64,000 nucleotides of DNA. Origin: Chryseobacterium sp. T16E-39. Its GTDB lineage: Bacteria > Bacteroidota > Bacteroidia > Flavobacteriales > Weeksellaceae. The translations under genes and the position numbers were made by a program. Each line of letters starts with the position of its first letter. The stretch's first letter is position 1. Positions 8,835 to 18,244 of the stretch are shown here, in pieces. Below the pieces are notes generated by a model. It was not told the origin of the DNA and made no database searches. It saw only the letters and a list, made by a program, of their open reading frames with translations. The stretch spans positions 2,728,001 through 2,792,000 of the forward strand of contig NZ_CP022282.1 of assembly GCF_002216065.1 (NCBI RefSeq), given 5' to 3'.

Positions 8835-8957
8835 ATGAATAATTATTCTTGGCACAGATATTGCAAAATCAAATACGATGAAAAAAAAGTTTTAGAAGAT
8901 TCTAAAAACACAGGTGATAAAGTAAAGAGTTTAGTTGCTAAACTCTTACTTTATTAA
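8835..8957 (+). CDS. Possible 40-residue small protein in the rplM-DUF3667 gap
   Basis: An ATG-to-TAA frame of 40 codons encodes a basic, helix-prone peptide (it begins MNNYSWHRYCKIKYDEKK and ends VAKLLLY). The 3' end overlaps a hairpin (8919-8952) that could act as a terminator, which would be odd inside a real gene. No convincing promoter was seen. No family is recognised. It may be a chance frame in an AT-rich gap. Confidence 0.2.
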   Translation: MNNYSWHRYCKIKYDEKKVLEDSKNTGDKVKSLVAKLLLY

Positions 8958-9060
8958 CTCTTCTACAAAAATTACCCAATACGCTTATCGAATAATCATT
9001 CGTAAAATTAGATTTTACATTAAATTCATGTAAAAAATTATTTTTCTTTCCCGAAATAAT

Positions 9061-9068
9061 TATATTTG
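9061..9068 (+). promoter_or_regulatory. -7 box for the DUF3667 gene
   Basis: TATATTTG is an exact TAnnTTTG match, ending 19 bases before the ATG at 9088. The leader would be about 12 bases. Confidence 0.55.
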
Positions 9069-9087
9069 CCGCAAAGCCTTATTAATC

Positions 9088-10191
9088 ATGAGCCACGGAA
9101 AAATAAGAGAAGAAAAAAACTGTCTTAATTGCGGACATACGGTAGAAGAAAGGTTCTGCCCCCATTGTGGACAGGAAAATATTGAACCCCGACAACCTTT
9201 TTATTTTCTTTTCACTCACTTTATTGAAGACTTCACCCACTATGATGGACAATTCTGGAAAACGATAAAATATCTTCTTTTTCAACCCGGAAAGCTAACC
9301 AGGGAATATCTTTCAGGGAAAAGACAGCTCTATGTCGCTCCAGTTAAATTATATATATTCATCAGTTTTATTACTTTTTTCGTTCCTACTTTGTTTCCTC
9401 ATTCCGAAGATAATGATAATGAAACGACTGAAAAGCATTCAATACAAAAACAAAAAGAAGATAAAAAGGAGCAGATTGCAAAAATAGTTGACAGTATAAA
9501 AAGTGGGATTGCTTCAGATAGTCAGAATAAGAATGACAGTATCTTTATTGGCGGTAATGGTGTTTCAAAAATCCAGGTGCTTGAAGAGGTAATATCCAAG
9601 AAAAAAATACTAAGCACCCACAAGGATCAATTTGCCATCCTGGGAGCAACCTCTATGAAACAGTATGACTCACTGAGTAAAACAGGAGGACGAAACTATG
9701 CTTCTTTAAGACCTTTTGCGAAAAAAATATTCTATTTACAGGACAGGGGACTTAAAAGAAAAGAAATAGTCGGCCGTTTTGTAGAGACTTTTATACATAC
9801 ATTTCCTAAAGCTCTTTTTGTCTATTTACCCATATTCGCTTTTTTCCTCTGGCTTTTTCACAGTAAGAAGAAATGGTGGTATTTTGACCATGGTATATTT
9901 ACCCTTCATTATTTCTCGTTCCTTTTACTAAGTACATTAATTTTTATCCTGGGAAGTCACTTGACCTCAACATTCCCGAGCTATACTATTTTAACAGTTA
10001 TTACGGGATTATGCTATACTGCATTATTCTTTTATACCTGTGCTTATTTCTTTATCGCTCATCACAGGGTTTATGAAAACAGTAAGAGAATAAGTATTAT
10101 TAAAGGATCAATACTGTTTATCGTCAATTTTATCGGACTACTTCTTATGCTTATGATCTTATCATATATAAGCTTTATAACCATGCATTAG
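9088..10191 (+). CDS. DUF3667 domain membrane protein with zinc ribbon
   Basis: A 367-residue protein. Residues 12-27 hold a zinc-ribbon pattern C-x2-C-x8-C-x2-C (Cys12, 15, 24, 27). This is followed by the DUF3667 signature 'FEDFTHYDGQFWKT'-like segment (here FIEDFTHYDGQFWKTIKYLL) and 'PGKLTREYLSGKRQLYVAPV'. After a first hydrophobic helix (~residues 85-105) comes a charged soluble segment (~110-230), then four predicted membrane helices to the C-terminus. Family function is unknown; it is common in Bacteroidota. Its stop overlaps the convergent gene at 10188 by four bases, so the two 3' ends interlock. Confidence 0.8.
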   Translation: MSHGKIREEKNCLNCGHTVEERFCPHCGQENIEPRQPFYFLFTHFIEDFTHYDGQFWKTIKYLLFQPGKLTREYLSGKRQLYVAPVKLYIFISFITFFVPTLFPHSEDNDNETTEKHSIQKQKEDKKEQIAKIVDSIKSGIASDSQNKNDSIFIGGNGVSKIQVLEEVISKKKILSTHKDQFAILGATSMKQYDSLSKTGGRNYASLRPFAKKIFYLQDRGLKRKEIVGRFVETFIHTFPKALFVYLPIFAFFLWLFHSKKKWWYFDHGIFTLHYFSFLLLSTLIFILGSHLTSTFPSYTILTVITGLCYTALFFYTCAYFFIAHHRVYENSKRISIIKGSILFIVNFIGLLLMLMILSYISFITMH

Positions 10192-10520
10192 TTCCGTAAA
10201 GACTTGCTTCCTCTAAAACTGGCAATCAGATAATACGCAACAAATACGGTAGAAAACTTAAGTATAGATGGAATTGCAAGTTTCAAATCAAAAATAAGTG
10301 CTCCAACCAGTACCAAAACACCCATTGCCGCAAATGACAATCCCAGTTTTTGTGGCAATGTAAAATTCGGTGTATCTAAATAATATGCTAATCCCCATGC
10401 AAACCCAAAAGCTATAGCATAATATAAATCAAGGGCTATATTTTCACTGCTCAGGAAGAAGTAATTAATAAGAAAACTGACGACAGTTCCTATTGCAAAA
10501 TAAATTGAAGCTTTCTTCAT
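10188..10520 (-). CDS. Small multi-pass membrane protein
   Basis: A 110-residue protein with four likely membrane helices (around residues 5-23, 31-47, 62-80 and 85-103) and a basic C-terminal tail (FRGSKSLRN). No catalytic motif is visible and I do not recognise the family. It is monocistronic on the minus strand, convergent with and overlapping the DUF3667 gene by four bases. The start ATG is followed by MKKASIYFAIG, a plausible N-terminus. Real-gene status rests on length, hydrophobic pattern and normal composition. Confidence 0.6.
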   Translation of the reverse strand: MKKASIYFAIGTVVSFLINYFFLSSENIALDLYYAIAFGFAWGLAYYLDTPNFTLPQKLGLSFAAMGVLVLVGALIFDLKLAIPSILKFSTVFVAYYLIASFRGSKSLRN

Positions 10521-10667
10521 ATCATTATATATAATGCAAAAGTAGATAAATTACTTCTTATTTATCTATTGAATATTAATCAAACGGCGAATCTTCAATT
10601 CCACTAAAACACCTAACCAACTGAGTTAAAGAAGCATAAAGTTAAATCCTATGTTCCATATTATTGT

Positions 10668-10675
10668 TATATTTG
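10668..10675 (+). promoter_or_regulatory. -7 box for the acyl-CoA mutase gene
   Basis: TATATTTG fits TAnnTTTG and ends 28 bases before the ATG at 10704. It supports a short leader and an independent promoter for this large gene. Confidence 0.5.
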
Positions 10676-10703
10676 GAAATTCAGAAATTTTCTAGATTTT
10701 TTT

Positions 10704-13700
10704 ATGGAAACCCAAAAATATACTCCTAAAAACAAAGTAAGAATTGTAACAGCAGCGTCATTATTTGACGGACATGATGCAGCAATTAATATTATGCGTC
10801 GTGTAATTCAGGGAACTGGTTGCGAAGTCATCCACCTTGGTCACGATAAATCAGCTGAGGAAGTTGTAAATACAGCAATCCAGGAAGATGCTAATGCTAT
10901 AGCTTTAACCTCTTATCAGGGAGGTCACAATGAATATTTTAAATATATTTATGACCTTCTGAGAGAAAAGAACTCTCCACAGATCAAGATCTTCGGTGGT
11001 GGGGGCGGTGTTATTCTACCGGAAGAAATTGAAGACCTTATGTCTTATGGAATAGACAGGATCTATTCTCCCGATGACGGAAGGGAGCTTGGCCTTCAGG
11101 GAATGATCGATGACCTGGTCAACAGGTCGGATTTTGCGACGGGAAAAGAGGTTACTGCCGGAGACCTGGATTCAATAAATTTTGAAAACTCAACCAGCAT
11201 TGCTAAAATTATCTCAGCGGTCGAAAACTTCTCTGACGAAAAGCCCGAATTAGTAAAGGCAATCGATGAAAAAGCTAAAGATCTAAATATCCCGATTATT
11301 GGTATCACAGGTACCGGTGGTGCTGGAAAATCTTCATTGACGGATGAATTGGTAAGACGTTTTCTTCGTTCTAATACAGATAAGAAGATTGCTATTATTT
11401 CAATTGACCCTTCTAAAAAGAAAACAGGAGGAGCATTACTTGGAGACAGAATCCGTATGAACGCGATCAATGATTCAAGAGTCTATATGCGTTCAATGGC
11501 AACGAGGGAAAATAATGTCTCCGTTTCTCCATTTATCCACTCTGCACTGAATGTTTTAAAACTGGCTCATCCTGATGTCATCATTTTGGAAACTTCAGGA
11601 ATTGGACAATCTGGATCTGAAGTTTCAGATTTTGCAGATGTTTCGATGTATGTAATGACTCCTGAATATGGAGCATCCACCCAGTTGGAAAAGATCGACA
11701 TGCTAGATTATGCAGATTTAGTAGCTTTAAATAAATCAGACAAGCGTGGTGCTTTAGATGCATTACAAGCTGTAAGGAAACAGTTCCAGAGAAACCATCT
11801 TTTGTGGGAAACCCCATTGGATGACATGCCTGTTTACGCTACGAAAGCATCTCAGTTCAATGATCATGGAACCACTGAACTTTACAACAGGTTAATTTCT
11901 AAGGTTAATGACAAGTTCTCAGAACTAAAACTCAATACATTCGTAGAACAGGAAATTACAGATGAAGTAACGATTATTCCTCCAAAGAGGGTTCGTTACC
12001 TTTCTGAAATTGTTGAAAACAATAAACATTATGATGCAAATATCGTAAAGCAAGCTGAACTTGCCAGAAAAATGTATCATATTGAAGGAGTAAAAAACAT
12101 TCTATCTAATGAAGTTCTTGATGCTGAATATCAAAAAGCTGAAAAGGATCTTCAACAGGAAAATATCGATTTCCTTAAAAACTGGGATGATACTAAAAAA
12201 GCTTTCCATCAGGAATTCTATTCCTATTTCGTTCGGGGAAAAGAAATTAAAGTGGAAACCTCAACGGAATCTTTATCTCACTTAAAGATCCCTAAAATTG
12301 CTTTACCTAAATATAATGACTGGGGAGATCTTATTTTATGGAAAGGTCAGGAAAATCTTCCTGGAAGCTTTCCATTCACTGCAGGAATTTATCCATTCAA
12401 AAGAACCGGAGAAGATCCAACAAGGATGTTTGCCGGAGAAGGAGGCCCTGAAAGAACGAACAGAAGATTCCACTATGTTTCCGCTGAAATGCCAGCTAAA
12501 CGTTTATCAACAGCTTTTGACTCGGTAACATTATATGGTCAGGATCCTGCCCTTCCGCCAGATATTTATGGTAAAATTGGAAATGCCGGAGTTTCTATTG
12601 CGACTCTTGATGACGCTAAAAAACTGTATTCAGGTTTTGACCTTATCAATGCAATGACTTCAGTTTCTATGACGATCAACGGTCCTGCTCCAATGCTGTT
12701 AGCGTTCTTTATGAATGCTGCAATTGATCAGAACGTAGAAAAGTATATTGCTGAACATAAGCTGGAGGATAAAGTTGAGGCAGTTCTTAAAGCAAAATTT
12801 GATGACAAAGGACTGCAAAGACCTCAATACAATGGAGAACTTCCTCCTTCCAATAATGGTTTGGGATTAAAGCTATTAGGAATCACGGGAGATGAAGTTA
12901 TTCCTAAAGAGGAATATGAAAAGATCAAGGCACACACTATTGCAACAGTTCGTGGAACTGTACAGGCAGATATTTTAAAAGAAGACCAGGCTCAGAACAC
13001 CTGTATTTTTTCTACGGAATTTGCTTTGAGATTAATGGGGGATGTTCAGGAATATTTCATTACTGAAAAAGTAAGAAATTTCTATTCTGTTTCTATTTCA
13101 GGATATCATATTGCTGAAGCCGGAGCCAACCCTGTTTCACAGTTGGCATTCACATTGGCTAATGGATTTACTTATGTGGAATATTACTTAAGCCGTGGAA
13201 TGGATATCAATGATTTTGCTCCCAACTTATCATTCTTCTTTTCAAATGGTATCGACCCTGAATATTCAGTGATCGGACGTGTCGCAAGAAGAATCTGGGC
13301 AAAAGCAATGAAAATAAAATATGGAGCAGATGAAAGAAGCCAGATGTTGAAATACCACATTCAGACTTCAGGACGTTCTCTTCACGCCCAGGAAATTGAT
13401 TTCAACGATATCAGAACAACACTTCAGGCATTGTATGCAATCTATGACAATTGTAATTCACTTCATACAAACGCATATGATGAAGCTATTACAACCCCTA
13501 CCGAGCAATCTGTAAGAAGAGCAATGGCCATTCAGTTGATCATTAATAAAGAATTGGGATTAGCTAAAAACGAAAATCCTCTTCAAGGTTCATTTATCAT
13601 TGAAGAATTAACGGATTTAGTGGAAGAAGCCGTATATGCAGAATTCGACAGAATTACTGAGAGAGGTGGTGTACTTGGTGCCATGGAAACGATGTATCAA

Positions 13701-14051
13701 CGCTCAAAAATACAAGAAGAATCGATGCACTACGAGTGGCTGAAACATACTGGAGAATACCCTATTATCGGGGTAAATACTTTCTTAGGAAAAGATGGTT
13801 CCCCAACCGTTCGCCCTGGAGAGGTTATCCGTTCTACAGAAGAAGAAAAACAGGTTCAGATCGAAACGCTTCATAATTTCCAGCAAGCGAATCAAGAAAA
13901 ATCTGAAGCAGCATTACAGCAGCTACAGTATGCAGCTATTAATCAGCAAAATTTATTTGGTGTGATGATGGATGCTGTAAAGTACTGTTCTCTAGGACAG
14001 ATTACCAATGCTTTATTTGAAGTAGGTGGTAAATACAGAAGAAATATGTAG
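10704..14051 (+). CDS. icmF: Fused isobutyryl-CoA mutase-type enzyme (IcmF)
   Basis: A 1115-residue adenosylcobalamin-dependent mutase with its G-protein chaperone built in. The order is: B12-binding domain (residues ~10-140, with the cobalt-ligand motif DGH at His24, then SYQGGH and GGGGG); MeaI-type GTPase (~190-430, P-loop [12 protein letters not shown] from residue 200, NKSD); linker; mutase barrel (~560-1100, with '[20 protein letters not shown]' and SGYH at His802). Methylmalonyl-CoA mutases have Arg in the substrate pocket where this protein has Gln764 (EDQAQNTC), which favours isobutyryl-CoA/n-butyryl-CoA or a similar non-carboxylated substrate. It probably acts in branched-chain acyl-CoA metabolism in the cytoplasm and needs B12. 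Length matches the IcmF family. It is flanked by its own promoter and terminator. Confidence 0.9.
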   Translation: METQKYTPKNKVRIVTAASLFDGHDAAINIMRRVIQGTGCEVIHLGHDKSAEEVVNTAIQEDANAIALTSYQGGHNEYFKYIYDLLREKNSPQIKIFGGGGGVILPEEIEDLMSYGIDRIYSPDDGRELGLQGMIDDLVNRSDFATGKEVTAGDLDSINFENSTSIAKIISAVENFSDEKPELVKAIDEKAKDLNIPIIGITGTGGAGKSSLTDELVRRFLRSNTDKKIAIISIDPSKKKTGGALLGDRIRMNAINDSRVYMRSMATRENNVSVSPFIHSALNVLKLAHPDVIILETSGIGQSGSEVSDFADVSMYVMTPEYGASTQLEKIDMLDYADLVALNKSDKRGALDALQAVRKQFQRNHLLWETPLDDMPVYATKASQFNDHGTTELYNRLISKVNDKFSELKLNTFVEQEITDEVTIIPPKRVRYLSEIVENNKHYDANIVKQAELARKMYHIEGVKNILSNEVLDAEYQKAEKDLQQENIDFLKNWDDTKKAFHQEFYSYFVRGKEIKVETSTESLSHLKIPKIALPKYNDWGDLILWKGQENLPGSFPFTAGIYPFKRTGEDPTRMFAGEGGPERTNRRFHYVSAEMPAKRLSTAFDSVTLYGQDPALPPDIYGKIGNAGVSIATLDDAKKLYSGFDLINAMTSVSMTINGPAPMLLAFFMNAAIDQNVEKYIAEHKLEDKVEAVLKAKFDDKGLQRPQYNGELPPSNNGLGLKLLGITGDEVIPKEEYEKIKAHTIATVRGTVQADILKEDQAQNTCIFSTEFALRLMGDVQEYFITEKVRNFYSVSISGYHIAEAGANPVSQLAFTLANGFTYVEYYLSRGMDINDFAPNLSFFFSNGIDPEYSVIGRVARRIWAKAMKIKYGADERSQMLKYHIQTSGRSLHAQEIDFNDIRTTLQALYAIYDNCNSLHTNAYDEAITTPTEQSVRRAMAIQLIINKELGLAKNENPLQGSFIIEELTDLVEEAVYAEFDRITERGGVLGAMETMYQRSKIQEESMHYEWLKHTGEYPIIGVNTFLGKDGSPTVRPGEVIRSTEEEKQVQIETLHNFQQANQEKSEAALQQLQYAAINQQNLFGVMMDAVKYCSLGQITNALFEVGGKYRRNM

Positions 14052-14075
14052 TTAGCACAGAATATAATTAATAAT

Positions 14076-14105
14076 AAAGCCGTAGAAATATTGATCTACG
14101 GCTTT
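14076..14105 (+). terminator. Terminator after icmF
   Basis: AAAGCCGTAGA pairs with TCTACGGCTTT around an 8-base loop, followed by a T-rich run. It closes the icmF transcript before the next gene at 14165. Confidence 0.85.
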
Positions 14106-14164
14106 TATTTTAAACTAATTAAAATTGACGCCTTACAGCGAGCGAAAAATAGCATTATTATTTA

Positions 14165-14878
14165 ATGAAAAAACCTAAAGCCATATTCAACTGGAGCAGT
14201 GGAAAAGATTCTGCCCTTGCCTTTTATAAAACTGTAGCAGAAAACAAACTTGATGTGACCTGTCTGCTTACCAGTATTAATGAAGAGTATCAACGAATTT
14301 CAATGCACGGTGTTCACGTTTCTCTTCTGGAGCAACAGGCATTAAGTATAGGACTTCCTTTAGTTAAAATGGAAATTCCTAAAGAGCCTTCGATGGAGCA
14401 ATATCGTAATATAATGAATAAAACCATGACTGAAATAAAATCACAGGGCGTTACTCATTCTATTTTTGGAGATATTTTTCTTGAAGATCTAAGAAAATAC
14501 AGAGAAGATCAACTGAATGCTATTGGCCTGGAAGCTGTTTTTCCATTATGGAAGAAAGATACTCTGAATCTTATCCATGAGTTTCTTAATTTAGGTTTTA
14601 AAACGATCGTCACCTGCGTGAATGAAACTTATTTGGATAAAAGTTATGCCGGAAGAATTATCGATGAAAAGTTTATAGCAGATTTACCAAGCAATGTAGA
14701 TCCTTGTGGCGAAAATGGAGAGTTTCATACATTTACCTTTGATGGGCCAATTTTTAAAACTCCTATTTCATTTGAAGTTGGTGAGATTGTAAAAAAAACA
14801 TATCCAAAACCAAAGTCGAATGATATTGAAAACGATGAGGACTATGTATTTTGGTTCTGTGATCTGATTTCAAAATAA
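14165..14878 (+). CDS. Dph6-like ATP pyrophosphatase
   Basis: A 237-residue protein of the adenine-nucleotide alpha-hydrolase (N-type ATP pyrophosphatase) fold related to eukaryotic diphthamide synthetase Dph6. The P-loop-like 'SSGKDSALAF' is at residues 11-20. Other family segments are 'FGDIFLEDLRKYRED', 'PLWKKDT', 'VNETYLDKSYAGR' and 'DPCGENGEFHTF'. Bacteria do not make diphthamide on EF-G, so the substrate of bacterial members is unknown; an ATP-dependent amidation or ligation is the expected chemistry. It follows the B12-dependent mutase but is separated from it by a terminator, so a link to B12 is speculative. It ends just before a terminator shared with the minus-strand decarboxylase. 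Confidence 0.8.
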   Translation: MKKPKAIFNWSSGKDSALAFYKTVAENKLDVTCLLTSINEEYQRISMHGVHVSLLEQQALSIGLPLVKMEIPKEPSMEQYRNIMNKTMTEIKSQGVTHSIFGDIFLEDLRKYREDQLNAIGLEAVFPLWKKDTLNLIHEFLNLGFKTIVTCVNETYLDKSYAGRIIDEKFIADLPSNVDPCGENGEFHTFTFDGPIFKTPISFEVGEIVKKTYPKPKSNDIENDEDYVFWFCDLISK

Positions 14879-14880
14879 AA

Positions 14881-14904
14881 CCCCGTGATTATTTGTCAAC
14901 GGGG
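14881..14904. terminator. Terminator between the Dph6-like and decarboxylase genes
   Basis: CCCCGT and ACGGGG form a short GC-rich stem, preceded by AAAA and followed by CTTTTG. It can serve the convergent genes on both sides. Confidence 0.7.
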
Positions 14905-14914
14905 CTTTTGTATC

Positions 14915-16327
14915 CTATTGTTTTAAAGTTTCAATGATTTCATTCATCACATTAAATACCAGCTCAACATCTTTCTCAGTGGTTCTCCAGTTTACAAATG
15001 CAGCTCTTACTCCCTTATGCTTATTATAGAATGTAGGTGTCATAAATACTTTTCCCGTATTGTTAAGCTTCTCTAAGAATATATTGACTTTTTCCTGATC
15101 TGCTGTTTCTTTTAAAGTAAAACAAACTGTATTCAGCCGAACAGGAGCTAAAAGTTTAAAATTATTGCTATTTTCAATAAGTCTCCCAAATTGCCGGGAT
15201 AAGGTTACATTACTTTCAATAATTTCCTGATATCCTTTTTTCCCATACGCCATTATCGAAAACCATGCTGGCAGCGCCTTCAGTCTTCTTGAGTTTTCGG
15301 GAAGAAAATTGAGATAACTAAAGTTCTCCAAAGGGTCTCCCAAATAAGGAGCATTAGAATTCTGAAAAGTTTCTACCTGTAGAAGTTTGTATTGCTCTTT
15401 TATAAAGAAAACAGCACTTTCGTACGGAACATTCAGCCACTTATGACAGTCTACCGTAATACTATCTGCAAATTCCCATCCTTCTACAAGGTGTTTGGTT
15501 TCGTCTGAACACGCAGCAAAACCTCCAAATGCAGCATCAATGTGCCACCAGAATGGATATTTATTCTTAAGCCTAGCAATAGCTTTGAAATCATCAAAGT
15601 CTACTGTATTTACCGTTCCCCCACTTGAAATCAAAATAAAAGGTTCTCCCTTTAATTCCTTAATCTGGCTTTCGAGATCTTCCATACACATAGCTTCTCT
15701 ATTCCCTTCCATGATCTTAATTTTCACAATATTTCCGCTTCCTATTCCCAAAAGAGACAGCGATTTCAGACTTGAAGAATGGGGTGTGGCAGTAAGTATT
15801 TTAAAAGGTATTGAAATGCCATCTTTTGCAATGTCTTTTCCTTTTTCTTTTCCAATCCATTGTCTTGCAACCGCCAAACATGTAAAATTAGACATGGTTG
15901 CTCCTGTTACAAAACCTCCTAAAAACCTTTCCGGAAGGCCTAAAAGATCGAGCATAAGCCTTATCGTTTCAAGTTCTACGCCTGCAGAAATATCTCCCTG
16001 CCCTTTCGTAGATTGGGTATTCTGATCATATACTGAAGCCAGCCAATCCCCAGCAATAGAAGCAGGGGTAGATCCTCCGGTAACAAATCCCCAATACCTT
16101 GGGCCTGATGATCCAACAATAATGGGCTCAAATCTTTCATTAAAAATTTCCAATACTTTTTCCGTTCCGTAACCAGATTCAGGTAGTTTTTGTTTTTGCA
16201 AAGAGATCTCCTGATCAACAGATGTCTTTCTTTCAGACAATGCATTCAAATATGATAACCCCTGCACTTTTATAGTTTCTAACAAATTGCCAATTTCTGA
16301 CAAGTCATTTTCAAGATGTTTTTCCAT
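14915..16327 (-). CDS. PLP-dependent group II decarboxylase family protein
   Basis: A 470-residue cytoplasmic enzyme of the glutamate/aromatic-amino-acid decarboxylase fold. The cofactor Lys is Lys296 in 'DCHKWLNVPYE'; 'HIDAAFGGFAAC' supplies the PLP-ring-contacting His/Asp region, and 'GGSTPASIAGDWLASVYDQN' is the typical N-terminal substrate segment. Residues bind PLP and release CO2 from an L-amino acid; the precise amino acid cannot be deduced, and some relatives are decarboxylating aldehyde synthases. Length is typical. It is a single gene on the minus strand, convergent with the Dph6-like gene. The start ATG (MEKHLENDLSEIG) is the first in frame with good composition. Confidence 0.85.
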   Translation of the reverse strand: MEKHLENDLSEIGNLLETIKVQGLSYLNALSERKTSVDQEISLQKQKLPESGYGTEKVLEIFNERFEPIIVGSSGPRYWGFVTGGSTPASIAGDWLASVYDQNTQSTKGQGDISAGVELETIRLMLDLLGLPERFLGGFVTGATMSNFTCLAVARQWIGKEKGKDIAKDGISIPFKILTATPHSSSLKSLSLLGIGSGNIVKIKIMEGNREAMCMEDLESQIKELKGEPFILISSGGTVNTVDFDDFKAIARLKNKYPFWWHIDAAFGGFAACSDETKHLVEGWEFADSITVDCHKWLNVPYESAVFFIKEQYKLLQVETFQNSNAPYLGDPLENFSYLNFLPENSRRLKALPAWFSIMAYGKKGYQEIIESNVTLSRQFGRLIENSNNFKLLAPVRLNTVCFTLKETADQEKVNIFLEKLNNTGKVFMTPTFYNKHKGVRAAFVNWRTTEKDVELVFNVMNEIIETLKQ

Positions 16328-16528
16328 TTTTCAATTAATAATCTATTCAAAAATATTACTTTATAAGATACTTTATCTTATATAATTTAAAGGTTCTCGA
16401 TAATATTATGGAACTTTAATCCACATTATGCGAATTCAAAAATTAAACCTGGACTTCCCGCATTATTTTTTCTAATCTAATTGCAGTTTTTGCATCCTTT
16501 TTGATGCTGTAGCATTAAACAAAAACAA

Positions 16529-17680
16529 ATGCTGAAAATTTCCCACTTATTACTCTCTCTATCCGTCGCGGCCCTTTCTTTAACAGCGTGTAAAAATACA
16601 GCTGAGTCTTCTGTTAAAATTGTTGACAGAAATGCCATTGTAGATTCTACAATACTTGCATTCGAGAAAAAATTATTAGAAAAACAAATTGATTCTGTAT
16701 TCAGCAAATATCAATTTAATGGAAGCGTAGCCGTTTTCAAAGATTCCATTCAACTGTATCAAAAAGAAAATGGGTTTTCAAATTTTGAAAACAAAACAAA
16801 AATTAATGACAGTACTATTTTCGCGATTGGATCGGTGAGTAAACAATTCACCTCGGTCCTGGTACTGCTTGAGATGGAAAAAAATAAACTGAATATCGAG
16901 GATAAAGCATCAAAATATCTGAAGGAATTTCAAAATAAAGAATATGAAAACATTAGTATTCATCAACTTTTAAATCACACCTCTGGTTTAAATACTTTAG
17001 GCGGAAAGTTACTTTTTAAAAGTGGCTCTGATTTTTTCTATTCAAATGATGGATTTAATACATTAGGAAAAATTGTTGAAAAAGTGTCAGGAAAATCTTA
17101 TGACGAAAATGTTCAGGAATTATTTTCAAAAGTGGGAATGAAAAGTTCTTCAACGGGAAATATATTCAAAGGCAAAAATTTCGCAAGTGCCTATCTTGGA
17201 AATCCAAAGAATGCTGAAAAGATTCAAAACATGCCTAAAAGATTAGGAGGAAAAGAAATTGGAATTCCAGCCGGAGGTATACTGTCTACGATCGATGACT
17301 TGCATTTATGGAATGATGCTTTATATGGAGGTAAAATCTTAAAGCCCGAGACACTTCAAAAGTTTATTTCCAAAAGTTCAGAAAGACATCATGCAATTTT
17401 AGGAAAAATGGGTTATGGCTATGGAATTATGCTCAATATCGGGAAACCTCCTGCTTATTTTCATAGTGGTTATATAAAGGGTTCTCCGTCACTCAATATT
17501 TATTACCCCGAAACTAAAACTTCAGTGATCATTCTATCTAATATTGCTGATGAAGCGAAGGGTAAAGGTTTTATTTTTAAACCACATATTGAGGTAAAAA
17601 GAATTACAGATGCGATTGAGAATACAGTGGCCGATCTGAGAAAACAAATGATGAAGCCCAATAGTAACACCCAGCTATGA
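16529..17680 (+). CDS. Serine hydrolase (beta-lactamase/PBP fold) lipoprotein
   Basis: A 383-residue class C beta-lactamase-related protein (Beta-lactamase family PF00144). The lipobox 'LSLTAC' gives a lipid-modified Cys21. The catalytic SxxK is S102-V-S-K105 in 'AIGSVSKQF', the YxN motif is Y171-S-N173, and 'HSGYIKGSPS' supplies the third (HxG-like) motif. Members include esterases, D-aminopeptidases and penicillin-binding-like hydrolases; true beta-lactamase activity is not implied. It is likely anchored in the outer membrane or periplasm. The next gene overlaps its stop (ATGA), so the two are translationally coupled. No obvious promoter match was found in the 200-base upstream gap. Confidence 0.85.
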   Translation: MLKISHLLLSLSVAALSLTACKNTAESSVKIVDRNAIVDSTILAFEKKLLEKQIDSVFSKYQFNGSVAVFKDSIQLYQKENGFSNFENKTKINDSTIFAIGSVSKQFTSVLVLLEMEKNKLNIEDKASKYLKEFQNKEYENISIHQLLNHTSGLNTLGGKLLFKSGSDFFYSNDGFNTLGKIVEKVSGKSYDENVQELFSKVGMKSSSTGNIFKGKNFASAYLGNPKNAEKIQNMPKRLGGKEIGIPAGGILSTIDDLHLWNDALYGGKILKPETLQKFISKSSERHHAILGKMGYGYGIMLNIGKPPAYFHSGYIKGSPSLNIYYPETKTSVIILSNIADEAKGKGFIFKPHIEVKRITDAIENTVADLRKQMMKPNSNTQL

Positions 17681-18198
17681 AAAAGTTATACTTTATAGCC
17701 ATCTATCCTCCTCAACATATTATTGACGAGGTAAGAACTTTTAAGCTAGATCTGGCCAACAATTACAATAATTCAAAGGCTCTGAAAAATGATGCTCATA
17801 TCACTCTATTCCCGCCGTTTTCAAGAGAACCTGAACGGGAAAGCGATATCACTGATGCATTTGGAAGAATAAATACTGATCTGGCTCCATTTGAAATTGA
17901 ACTCAATGGATTTGGAAGTTTCCCCAATCCCAAGAGTCCTGTTCTGTTTGTTCATCCTGAAAACAATGAACAATTAATGGATCTTCATGATAGGGTAAAA
18001 CAACAATTTAATTTTATAAAATATTCTTTTACACCTCATATGACCATTGGATACAGAGATCTTAGTTATGAGAATTATTTAAAAGCCTGGGAAGTCTATA
18101 AAAACAAGGTTTACAAAACTAAATTTATAGTCGATAGGATATTGGTTTTGCGTTATGATGGGAAATGGATACCTATAGCAGAAAAGAAACTCACATAA
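17677..18198 (+). CDS. 2'-5' RNA ligase / 2H phosphoesterase family protein
   Basis: A 173-residue cytoplasmic protein with the two HxT motifs that define the 2H phosphoesterase superfamily: H41-I-T43 and H121-M-T123. The spacing and the strands around them ('DAHITLFPPF', 'FTPHMTIGYRD') match the bacterial LigT/ThpR-like group, which hydrolyses or ligates 2',3'- or 2',5'-phosphodiester bonds in RNA. The physiological substrate is unknown. Its ATG overlaps the stop of the serine hydrolase gene by four bases, and a terminator follows 3 bases after its stop, so it ends a two-gene operon. Confidence 0.85.
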   Translation: MKKLYFIAIYPPQHIIDEVRTFKLDLANNYNNSKALKNDAHITLFPPFSREPERESDITDAFGRINTDLAPFEIELNGFGSFPNPKSPVLFVHPENNEQLMDLHDRVKQQFNFIKYSFTPHMTIGYRDLSYENYLKAWEVYKNKVYKTKFIVDRILVLRYDGKWIPIAEKKLT

Positions 18199-18200
18199 AA

Positions 18201-18222
18201 AAATCGGCTTTGCAGCCGATTT
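18201..18222. terminator. Terminator between 2H and M64 genes
   Basis: AAATCGGCT and AGCCGATTT form a 9-bp stem around TTGC, with A-run and T-run flanks. It can end transcription from the plus-strand 2H gene and the minus-strand M64 gene. Confidence 0.85.
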
Positions 18223-18244
18223 TTAAATAAGTATACTCTATAAA

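Noticed and set aside
10704..14051. Reading the mutase as methylmalonyl-CoA mutase (mutA/mutB)
   Set aside because: The built-in G-domain and Gln764 in the pocket point to the IcmF type instead.
15495..16025. 176-codon plus-strand frame inside the PLP decarboxylase gene
   Set aside because: It is the antisense shadow of a clearly conserved gene; its translation has no family features.
16529..17680. Calling the serine hydrolase an antibiotic-resistance beta-lactamase
   Set aside because: The SxxK/YxN pattern is shared by many esterases and peptidases; no evidence for AmpC-type specificity.
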